A stretch of 64,000 bases of DNA from assembly GCF_001263175.1 (NCBI RefSeq), contig NZ_CP012332.1:1110001-1174000 (forward strand), written 5' to 3'. The position numbers and the translations under genes are program-made. This DNA comes from Vulgatibacter incomptus. Its GTDB lineage: Bacteria > Myxococcota > Myxococcia > Myxococcales > Vulgatibacteraceae. Shown here in pieces: positions 55,425 to 63,035 of the stretch (position 1 is the stretch's first letter; every line of letters begins with the position of its first letter). Under the pieces are notes generated by a model. That model saw only the letters and a list, made by a program, of their open reading frames with translations. It ran no database searches and had not been told where the DNA came from.

Positions 55425-56051
55425 ATGAAGCTACTTCGGTCCTTCCTCTCCGTCGCCGTCGCCGCCGCGGTCCTCGTGCCCGCGCTGGCGTCCGCCGAAA
55501 CTCCTCTCTCCGGCGTTCCCACCAAGATCCGTCGCGGTTTCTTCACCGAGACCAACATGGGCGCGTTCTTCACGGTGGGCGGCGACAGCGGCGTCTCGAA
55601 CGCGCAGGTCTACCTGCAGCTCGGTGTCGGCTACGATCTCCTCGCGATCGACGACCACTTCCTCGCGGTGGGTGTTGCCTTCTCGCAGGGCGCGTCGTCC
55701 GGAACCTGCTACGGCAACCGCGACGGGACGGCCTGCCTCGACTCGGCGACCGGCGAGGAGCTCGGTGACAACTGGTCGGCCCAGACCCTCGAGGCGAGCG
55801 TGGTCTACGGCTACCAGGTCGCGCCGCGTCTCCTCCTCACGGCCCGGGGCCTCGGTGGCGCTGCGTTCCTCGAGCCGATGGCCTTCTCGGACACCAAGAA
55901 CCCGGTTCCGCTCATGGGTGGCGGTATCGGTGCCGAGTACGCCACGCAGTTCGACCACTTCTCGCTGGGCCTCGACGTGACCGGGAAATACTTCCTGGGA
56001 CCGAACGTGCTCGGCTTGGCCATCGCGCCTCGCGTGAAGTACACGTTCTAG
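55425..56051 (+). CDS. gltH: outer-membrane beta-barrel protein, GltH-like
   Basis: This 208-residue protein has a signal peptide ending ALASAETP and beta strands such as FFTETNMGAFFTVGG and VYLQLGVGYDLLAIDDHFLA, ending LAIAPRVKYTF. In M. xanthus gltH follows gltG and encodes a small outer-membrane barrel that works with GltA and GltB. A 7-bp hairpin (GTAGCAA/TTGCTAC, 55378-55395) lies upstream. A strong terminator follows, marking the end of the glt run. Confidence 0.75.
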   Translation: MKLLRSFLSVAVAAAVLVPALASAETPLSGVPTKIRRGFFTETNMGAFFTVGGDSGVSNAQVYLQLGVGYDLLAIDDHFLAVGVAFSQGASSGTCYGNRDGTACLDSATGEELGDNWSAQTLEASVVYGYQVAPRLLLTARGLGGAAFLEPMAFSDTKNPVPLMGGGIGAEYATQFDHFSLGLDVTGKYFLGPNVLGLAIAPRVKYTF

Positions 56052-56079
56052 CAACCGCCTGGCGGCAACGATTCACGAG

Positions 56080-56117
56080 AAGCCCCGACCCATGGAGCAC
56101 CCATGGGCTCGGGGCTT
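56080..56117 (+). terminator. rho-independent terminator of the glt run
   Basis: AAGCCCCGA-CCCATGG and CCATGGG-TCGGGGCTT form a long stem with a short loop, followed by TTCGTTTTCG. It is the strongest terminator of the glt region. Confidence 0.85.
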
Positions 56118-56290
56118 TTCGTTTTCGTGCTTCGCTCGAGACGATTTGTGTAGGTAGAGGTCACGGTTCGTGTCGATTGTCGACTTGTGGTGGTCGTTCG
56201 ATTTTGTGATGTGCGTTCGCACTTGAGGTGATCTGGTCGGCCCGGTCCGCACATTCTGGAATCGAACGGACGTCGGGGAGGAGGGCGGCG

Positions 56291-59095
56291 ATGCGACGCG
56301 CATTCATTTGGCTGATGTTGCTCGGGTGGTTGGGGGCGTGTTCCTCGGAGGCCGGCCCCGCCAGAGGGGAGTTTTCGGATTCGGACGCCCTCGACTTCGG
56401 GAAGGTCGTCGTAGGCAACAGAGCCGCGAAGGTCGTGACCCTCTCCAATCCGGGCAGCGATCTGGCGGAATTGAGAGCCGCGAGCGTCCCTGCCGGCTAC
56501 GAAGTGCGACCCACGGCGCTGAGTCTTGCGCCCGGTTCGGCTGCCGAAGTGGAGGTCGTCTTCTTCCCCGATCGGTCGGCGCGCTTCGACGGCACCCTGA
56601 CGTTCGCCCAGGGTGGTGCCCCGCGCGCCGATATTGGGATCGAGCTGCGCGGCGAGGGAATCCACGGCGTTGAATTCCCCCCTTCCCTCGATTTCGGCGT
56701 AGTTGGATTGGGCGAAACCCGGACACTTCCCGTTACGGTCTCGAGCACGGTGGAGACGTCGATCTCTTTCTTCGTCTCGATTGACGGCGAGACCGGTTCC
56801 TTCCGGAGTGGAAGCGAGGTGGTGGAGCTCGCTGGCGGGGAGAGCCGAACGATCGACGTATCGTTCTCGCCGTCGGTCGAGGGCGCCCACACCGCTTCGC
56901 TCGTGCTGCGTCCATGTCACATGTGCCACAGCATGCGGATCAAGCTCATGGGCTCGGCCGGCCTAACGAAACTTCTCGCCGATCCGATGGCCATCTCGTT
57001 CGGGACGGTGTTGAGAGGGCGATCCAGAAGCGAGTACTTCGGCATCCTGAACGTGAGCGATCTCCCGGCGACGGTTTCCGCAGTCGTGTTGGTGGGCGAT
57101 CCGCGGGATCCCGCGGCGGGCGGGTCCGTTCCGTCCGAGTTCTCGCTCGTCGGCATCGACGGTCCCTTCGAACTGGCGCCGGCGGCGAGTGTCCCTGTGG
57201 AGGTCGTCTTCCACCCTTCGCTCCAATCGGAAACCCGTAGTTCCAGGTCCGCGAGGGTCCAGGTGTTGGGGCCGAACAGCGAGCTTCTTTTCGAGGTCCG
57301 GTTGAGCGGGTGGATCGCGGGAATCAAGGTGATCTCCGATCCGCCGAACCTGGGCTTCGGACTCCAGGCGAGGGGAATCGACGCACGGCAGTCGTTCGTG
57401 CTCCGGAGCGCCGGGGATTCCGCCTCGATCGTTCTCGACCGGCCCATTCTCACGGGGCCCGGCGCGGCCAACTACCAGGTGACCGCCGCCGACGAGTCGC
57501 CGCCTCCTTGGCGCCTGGACCGCCAAGAGACCTTTTACTTGAGCTTTCTAGGCGACAATGTCGGGGAATTCCCCGTGGAGATCTCGTTCCCGATCAGGGT
57601 CGACGACGCGACGTCGGAGGAGCAGCCGTTCGTGAAGGTGGAAGCGACGGCGACGGTCGTGGATTTCCCGCCGTGTGAGCTGGAAATCGCGGAGCCGTCG
57701 CTGCGCTTCGGTGCGGTGAAAGTCGGCACGATCGTGACACGGCCGATCGTGATCACCAACCGGGGAGCGACGACGTGCCCGATCGTCAAGCTGGCGCTCG
57801 ACCCGAATGGTTCGAGCGCTTTCTCGAGCACGACCCTGTGGCCCGGCCTGCTAGCGCCAGGCGAAAGGCGTGCGGTAGCGACTCGCTACACGCCGACCGA
57901 GCTCACGGGAGTCCAGGACCGAACCAGCCTTTTCGTCTACCACTCCAACGAGGAGACGTCCACGGCCGTGGTGCCGATCAGCGGCCTCGCGACGGAGTTC
58001 GGCCTCGTAGCGGAACCGAACATCATCGACTTCGGCTGGGTACCGTCGGTTCAGTGTCCGCGGGACGCCATCAAAGCCTTCACGATCCGGAACGGCGGGG
58101 CTGAACCTGTGAAGATCACGGGGATCACGATCGCGGCCGACGGTTCTCAGCGATTTGCCGCACGGGCCGACGAGAACCTCCCCCTCACCATCGAACCTGC
58201 GCGCTCGAAGAGCTTCTCAGCGTCGTACCGGCCCCTGGACTATTCCCACGACATCTGGACGATTGAGATTTGGCTGGACGGTGTCGACGAGCCATTCGTG
58301 GTCGAGGCCCGGGGTTGGAGCGATGATGCCTGTGGCCCGCTGTGCTGGTGGCCGTGGGCGATTTGCCCCGCGGCACCCCAATCGGTGGTGGTGAACACCC
58401 GGAGCATTCTCTCCGGCGATGCCTACAGCCCCTCCTGCCGTGAGGCCACCTGCGAGTGGCAGCTGCTCAGCGCTCCAATAGGCTCGACCGCGCGGATCGC
58501 GGGGGCTGGGTGTACCCCGTCTTTTTCGCCAGATGTAGTCGGGACGTACAAATTCAAGTTGGCGGTCACAGACGAGCTCGGGACCCGCGGTTTCGATTGC
58601 CAACACGAGCTCACTGCGGAGCCGATCGATGCCATTACGGTTCAGACAGTCTGGGACGTCCCCGGTGACATCGATCTCCACCTGTTGAACGAGGGCCTAG
58701 CCGACCGGCGGGACCCGATCAGTTGGGATCGCGATCCCGCGGACTGCTTTCACCGCAATTGCACCGAGGGCAACCGACCGAGCCCCCTCTGGGAGGGCGA
58801 CCTCGAGATGACCGCCAGCCTCGATCGGAACGACCTCGCGGGAACGGGGCCGGAGACCATCCACATCCCTGTTCCGAGCGTGACCCACTCCTACGCCATC
58901 GGGGTCTACAACCGCGGCAATCGCGGCACGCCGGTGAACGTGGTCACCAACATCTACTGCGGTGGCACGCTGGTACAAAGCGTACCCACCGTCTTCACGA
59001 ACGTCGCGCAGTTCAAGGTGATCGGCAGCATTCGGTATCTGGGAACCACGTGCACCTTCACTCCGGACGGAACCCTCTGGTCCTCCTACTACTGA
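56291..59095 (+). CDS. multi-ASH-domain lipoprotein, tandem copy 1
   Basis: This 934-residue lipoprotein has the signal MRRAFIWLMLLGWLGAC. Six ASH/choice-of-anchor D-like immunoglobulin domains follow, each opening with an FG-x-V-x-x-G-like motif (LDFGKVVVGNRA, LDFGVVGLGETR, ISFGTVLRGRS, LGFGLQARGID, LRFGAVKVGTIV, IDFGWVPSV). Then come a Cys-containing PKD-like segment (CEWQLLSAPIGSTAR) and a C-terminal beta-rich domain (DVPGDIDLHLLNEG, VNVVTNIYCGG). It is exported and outer-membrane attached, with no enzymatic motif, probably an adhesive or structural surface protein. Base use is visibly less GC-saturated than in the glt genes. ATG 56291 has GGAGG upstream. Confidence 0.85.
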   Translation: MRRAFIWLMLLGWLGACSSEAGPARGEFSDSDALDFGKVVVGNRAAKVVTLSNPGSDLAELRAASVPAGYEVRPTALSLAPGSAAEVEVVFFPDRSARFDGTLTFAQGGAPRADIGIELRGEGIHGVEFPPSLDFGVVGLGETRTLPVTVSSTVETSISFFVSIDGETGSFRSGSEVVELAGGESRTIDVSFSPSVEGAHTASLVLRPCHMCHSMRIKLMGSAGLTKLLADPMAISFGTVLRGRSRSEYFGILNVSDLPATVSAVVLVGDPRDPAAGGSVPSEFSLVGIDGPFELAPAASVPVEVVFHPSLQSETRSSRSARVQVLGPNSELLFEVRLSGWIAGIKVISDPPNLGFGLQARGIDARQSFVLRSAGDSASIVLDRPILTGPGAANYQVTAADESPPPWRLDRQETFYLSFLGDNVGEFPVEISFPIRVDDATSEEQPFVKVEATATVVDFPPCELEIAEPSLRFGAVKVGTIVTRPIVITNRGATTCPIVKLALDPNGSSAFSSTTLWPGLLAPGERRAVATRYTPTELTGVQDRTSLFVYHSNEETSTAVVPISGLATEFGLVAEPNIIDFGWVPSVQCPRDAIKAFTIRNGGAEPVKITGITIAADGSQRFAARADENLPLTIEPARSKSFSASYRPLDYSHDIWTIEIWLDGVDEPFVVEARGWSDDACGPLCWWPWAICPAAPQSVVVNTRSILSGDAYSPSCREATCEWQLLSAPIGSTARIAGAGCTPSFSPDVVGTYKFKLAVTDELGTRGFDCQHELTAEPIDAITVQTVWDVPGDIDLHLLNEGLADRRDPISWDRDPADCFHRNCTEGNRPSPLWEGDLEMTASLDRNDLAGTGPETIHIPVPSVTHSYAIGVYNRGNRGTPVNVVTNIYCGGTLVQSVPTVFTNVAQFKVIGSIRYLGTTCTFTPDGTLWSSYY

Positions 59096-59219
59096 CTCTC
59101 TTCTCGCCCCGGACATGAGCGCGTGGCGGGCCGCGTGAACGTGGGGCCATGTCCGAATCGGAGACGGGGCGAACCTGGAGCCGATTCTTCGCAGGGGGCA
59201 GGAGCATCGTCGCAGCGAA

Positions 59220-59283
59220 GTGATCCCGGCGGGCATCAATCGGACATGGGTGGAGCGAACGGAAGCTTCGGAGGAGGAATCAA
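59220..59283 (+). repeat. conserved leader in front of ASH copy 2
   Basis: The 60 or so bases before the start codon (beginning GTGATCCCGGCGGGCATCAA and containing GGACATGGGTGGAGCGAACG and the GGAGGAGG ribosome site) are nearly identical to 62235-62298 before copy 3, and weakly similar to the region before copy 1. Confidence 0.85.
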
Positions 59284-62082
59284 ATGCGACGCATCTTCTT
59301 TTGGCTGATGCTGCTCGGGCTTCTGGGTGCGTGCACCGAGACGCATTCCGTCGACGATCCCGGGACTGTGTTGGTCGATTGGAATGCCCTGGACTTCGGG
59401 CAGGTACTCGTAGGGACCCGGTCCACGCAGGTCGTGACCTTCTCCAATACGACCGGCGCGCTGGCGGAGGTGAGGGTCACCGGGAGCCCTGTCGGCTACG
59501 AGGTGCGGCCCTCGATCTTGAACGTCGAGCCCGGCTCGCGTTTCGACGTGGAGATCGCCTTCCTCCCGGCTCGTGAGGCCCGCTTCGACGGCGTCATCAC
59601 GTTCTCGGTGGACGACGGCACCGATCGAGCGGAGATCGGGATCGACGTCCGCGGCGAGGGGATCCAGAGGGTCGTGGAGGTGGTCGAGGCGCTCGACTTC
59701 GGTTTCGTCGCCGTCGGCGAGACGCGGACCCTCCCACTCACGATCTCGAGCATCGTAGAGAAGGCGATCACCCTCGCCGTCTCGATCGAGGGAGGAGCCG
59801 ATGCCTTCGTGAGCGGAAGCGGAGTCGTGGAGCTCGCAGGCGGCGAGACCCGGACGATCGACGTCTCCTTCTCGCCCTCGAACCGGGGCGCCCACACTGC
59901 CTCGCTGCGCTTTCGTTCGTGTGAGAGCTGTCAGGCCGTGAGCGTTCGGCTCACGGGCTCGGGCGGCTTCGCGCACCTGCGCTCCCGGCCGCCGGCCGTC
60001 ACGGTGGGGACGGTCCGACCAGGATCGTCTCGAAGCGCCACCTTCGGAATCGAGAATGCGGGTGATTTCCCGGCGACGGTCTCTTCCGTGACGCTGGTGG
60101 GAGATCCGGAGCGGGATCCAACGGGTGGCCTGGCCGTACCCCGGGAGTTCTCTCTCACGGGCGTCGTCGTACCTTTCGAGGTGGCGCCGACGGCAATTTT
60201 CCCAATGGAGGTCGTCTTCCACGCCGCCGCCCAATCCGAGCCCAGGAGGTACGCAAAGGTCCGGGTGATGGGGCCGAACGACGAGGTCCTCGTCGAGGTT
60301 CCGGTGGACGGGAGGAGCGGCGGCATCGAGGTGATCGCCGATCCGGTGGTGGTGGACTTCGGCAGGCAGCCCAAGAATTTCGCAGCCAAGAAGATCTTCG
60401 TGCTCCAGAACGTCGGCGACCCGGTCTCGATCCAGCTCTTCCCACCCGAAGAGGACTCCAACTACACGGTTGTCGCCGCTGACGGATCGCCGCCTCCCTG
60501 GACCCTGGGAGATGGCCCCATGGGCGTCGAGGTCACCTTCGAAGGCAGCGAGTCCCAGGACTATCCCGCCGAGCTCGTCTTCCCGATCTACGTGAACGGT
60601 GCGCTCTCCGGGGAGCAGCCGTTCCTGAAGGTGGAGGCGATCGCAACGGTCGTGGACTTCCCGCCATGCGAGCTGGACGTCGCGCAGACGCTGCGATTCG
60701 GTGCCGTGAAGGTCGGCACGAGCGTGACGCTGCCGATCGACATCACCAACCGGGGAACGTCGGAGTGCCTGGTCTGGGGCCTGGAGCTCGACCCGGATGG
60801 TTCGCGCGCATTCTCGAGCACGTCGATGCCATCTCATTCGACCGCCGTACTCGCACCAGGCGAAAAACTCACTGTGGCAGTCCGCTACGCGCCGACCCGC
60901 ACCATGGGCGTGGTCGACAGCTCCCACCTGGTCTTCAACCACTCCAACGTGGACACGCCTCCTACTGTGGTGCCGATCAGCGGCCTCGCCATGGGGTTGG
61001 ACCTCGTTGCGGAGCCGAACCCGATTCTCTTCGGCCCGGTTCCGACTCCGCTACAGGCCTTCAAGCCCTTCGTGGTCCGGAATCGTGGGGCCGAGGCCGT
61101 GCGGATCACCAGGATCTCGATTGCGGCCGATGGCTCGCAGCGATTCTCAGCCCGAGCGGATGACCAGCTCCCTCTCGCGATCGCCCCGGCGGCCTCGAAG
61201 GGCTTCACGGCGTCGTACAAGCCCCTGGAGTGGACCATCGACCACGGAACTATCGAGCTCTGGCTCGAAGGTATCGACGAGCCCTTCCTGGTTCGAGCCA
61301 AGGGCACGGCGGTCGACGATCCCTGTGAGCTCTGCTCGTGGCCTACGGCGATCTGCCCCGCGGAGGCGCAATCGGTCATGGTGAACTCGAGGGCCGTTCT
61401 CGCAGGTGACGCCGACAGCCCGTTCGGGCGCGAAATCACCTGCAAGTGGCAGGTGATCAGCGCCCCGATCGGATCGAGCGCGCGGCCACAAGGGGCCGGA
61501 TGCACGCCGTCCTTCGTGCCCGATCTGGTCGGGAGGTATGTCTTCGAGCTGTTGGTCACGGACGCGCTCGGAAACAAAGGCGCCTGCCAGCATCAGCTCA
61601 CGTCGAGGCCGATGGATGCCATTACGGTCGAGACGTTCTGGGACGTCGCCGGAGACGTCGACCTCCATCTCTTGAACGAGGACCTCGGCGATCGGCGGGA
61701 TCCGAACAGCTGGTTCAGCGACCCTGCGGACTGCTATTTCGCCAACTGCACCGACGGTCGGCGCCCAAGCCCGCTCTGGGAGGGCTCCCGCGCCAAGACC
61801 GCCATCCTCGAGGAGAACATCACCCTCGGCACGGGACCCGAGATCATCCACATCGAGGATCCGAGCGAGACCCACTCCTACGCGATCGGGATCCACAACG
61901 TCAGCGTCGGCGGAAGGCCGGTTACCGTGACCACCAACGTCTATTGCGCACGCGGGCTCGCACAGTCGGTGACGACCGAGTTCACGGAATCCAAGCAGTT
62001 CGCGGTGATCGGCAGCATTCGGTTCGGGAGCTCGACCTGCAGCTTCACGCCGGACGACACGGTATGGAACGGCTTCCACTGA
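59284..62082 (+). CDS. multi-ASH-domain lipoprotein, tandem copy 2
   Basis: This 932-residue paralogue of the preceding gene is alignable end to end. The signal is MRRIFFWLMLLGLLGAC and the same six ASH-like domains follow (LDFGQVLVGTRS, LDFGFVAVGETR, VTVGTVRPGSSR, VDFGRQPKNFA, LRFGAVKVGTSV, ILFGPVPTPL). The same PKD-like Cys segment (CKWQVISAPIGSSAR) and C-terminal domain (DVAGDVDLHLLNEDLGDRRD) are present. Copies differ at many positions, so the duplication is not recent. The ribosome site is GGAGGAGG before ATG 59284. No other gene lies between the copies, only the repeated leader. Confidence 0.87.
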   Translation: MRRIFFWLMLLGLLGACTETHSVDDPGTVLVDWNALDFGQVLVGTRSTQVVTFSNTTGALAEVRVTGSPVGYEVRPSILNVEPGSRFDVEIAFLPAREARFDGVITFSVDDGTDRAEIGIDVRGEGIQRVVEVVEALDFGFVAVGETRTLPLTISSIVEKAITLAVSIEGGADAFVSGSGVVELAGGETRTIDVSFSPSNRGAHTASLRFRSCESCQAVSVRLTGSGGFAHLRSRPPAVTVGTVRPGSSRSATFGIENAGDFPATVSSVTLVGDPERDPTGGLAVPREFSLTGVVVPFEVAPTAIFPMEVVFHAAAQSEPRRYAKVRVMGPNDEVLVEVPVDGRSGGIEVIADPVVVDFGRQPKNFAAKKIFVLQNVGDPVSIQLFPPEEDSNYTVVAADGSPPPWTLGDGPMGVEVTFEGSESQDYPAELVFPIYVNGALSGEQPFLKVEAIATVVDFPPCELDVAQTLRFGAVKVGTSVTLPIDITNRGTSECLVWGLELDPDGSRAFSSTSMPSHSTAVLAPGEKLTVAVRYAPTRTMGVVDSSHLVFNHSNVDTPPTVVPISGLAMGLDLVAEPNPILFGPVPTPLQAFKPFVVRNRGAEAVRITRISIAADGSQRFSARADDQLPLAIAPAASKGFTASYKPLEWTIDHGTIELWLEGIDEPFLVRAKGTAVDDPCELCSWPTAICPAEAQSVMVNSRAVLAGDADSPFGREITCKWQVISAPIGSSARPQGAGCTPSFVPDLVGRYVFELLVTDALGNKGACQHQLTSRPMDAITVETFWDVAGDVDLHLLNEDLGDRRDPNSWFSDPADCYFANCTDGRRPSPLWEGSRAKTAILEENITLGTGPEIIHIEDPSETHSYAIGIHNVSVGGRPVTVTTNVYCARGLAQSVTTEFTESKQFAVIGSIRFGSSTCSFTPDDTVWNGFH

Positions 62083-62234
62083 CGGAGTCGTGAGAGCGGG
62101 GGCGGGCAGCGCCCAAACAGTTCGAAGAACCACTCGGCGCCGGGCGATACTCGGCGCCGATTCTTTGTCCGAATCGGCGCCGGGCGTACCCGGAGCCTGT
62201 TCTTGGCCTGGGGCGGGAGCCGCTTCGCGGCCAA

Positions 62235-62298
62235 GTGATCCCGGCGGGCATCATCCGGACATGGGTGGAGCGAACGGAACCTTCGGAGGAGGCCACAA
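62235..62298 (+). repeat. conserved leader in front of ASH copy 3
   Basis: This is the second instance of the leader, GTGATCCCGGCGGGCATCAT to GGAGGAGGCCACAA, differing from 59220-59283 at only a few bases. The 150 bases upstream contain nested GGCGCCG inverted repeats (for example CTCGGCGCCG repeated three times) with no gene. Confidence 0.85.
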
Positions 62299-62463
62299 TT
62301 GCGACCGACCTTTTCTTGGCTGATGCTGCTCGTATTTCTGGGCGCATGCTCCCAAACGCTCACCATGGACGATCCAGGGTCTGTGGTCGTCGATCGGGAC
62401 GATTTGGACTTCGGGCGGGTACTCGTAGGAACCCGGGGCACGAAGCCCCCTGTGTCAGCGTAG
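62299..62463 (+). pseudogene. truncated third ASH-lipoprotein copy
   Basis: Starting at TTG 62299 after GGAGGAGG, the frame encodes LRPTFSWLMLLVFLGAC, a lipoprotein signal matching copies 1 and 2, then DRDDLDFGRVLVGTRGTK, the opening of the first ASH domain. The homology ends abruptly at about 62445, where the IS3-family sequence begins. The frame then reads four or five IS-derived residues to a TAG at 62461. The rest of this copy, if still present, would lie beyond the IS and outside the window. Confidence 0.85.
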
Positions 62464-62522
62464 TTGTCGCCTCGTCGTGACAGCGTAGGTCGATCAAGTA
62501 GGGGGCGAAGAGCAGGTTGGAG

Positions 62523-63035
62523 ATGGGTCGGACTCAGTACTCCGAGGGGTTCAAGGCGAAGATGGTGGAGAAGCTTACGGGGCCGCACGCGATGTCGGCG
62601 ACTGCGCTTGCAAGGCAGTCCGGGATTGCCCAGGCGACGCTCTCCCGTTGGCTGCTGGATGCGGGTAGGCTCGGCGTCAAGATGGACGACCGCGACGACA
62701 AGAGCACCCGCCAGTGGACCAGCGAGGAAAAGCTGCAGGTCCTGATCGAGACAGCGAGCTTGAGTGATGACGAGCTCGGCTCGTACCTCCGCCAGAAGGG
62801 ACTGCACAAAGCCCAGCTCGATGAGTGGCGCGCAACTGCCGTCGCTAGCCTTGGGAGCGCAGCAGCGCGTCGTTCTGTTGGGCCTGATGCGAAGCGGGTT
62901 CGCGAGCTCGAGCGCGAGCTCAGGCGTAAGGAGAAGGCGCTCGCGGAGACCGCCGCGCTCCTCGTCCTCAAAAAAAAAGTGCAGGAGATCTGGGGGGACG
63001 AGGACGACGACACAGACGGGAAGAGCGGAAGATGA
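62523..63035 (+). CDS. IS3-family transposase OrfA
   Basis: This 170-residue DNA-binding protein begins MGRTQYSEGFKAKMVEKL. The helix-turn-helix (SATALARQSGIAQATLSRWL) is followed by a helical region with a Leu-zipper-like segment (RVRELERELRRKEKALAETA). A run of nine A residues at 62970-62978 encodes KKK near the C-terminus. The stop overlaps the OrfB start as ATGA. The ATG at 62523 follows TTGGAG. Confidence 0.9.
   Translation: MGRTQYSEGFKAKMVEKLTGPHAMSATALARQSGIAQATLSRWLLDAGRLGVKMDDRDDKSTRQWTSEEKLQVLIETASLSDDELGSYLRQKGLHKAQLDEWRATAVASLGSAAARRSVGPDAKRVRELERELRRKEKALAETAALLVLKKKVQEIWGDEDDDTDGKSGR
62970..62978 (+). other. A9 slippery run for OrfA-OrfB fusion
   Basis: Nine consecutive A residues lie near the end of orfA. 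A -1 shift here enters the orfB frame, which has no stop between the run and the OrfB start at 63032, so an OrfAB fusion transposase could be made, as is normal for IS3 elements. Confidence 0.65.
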
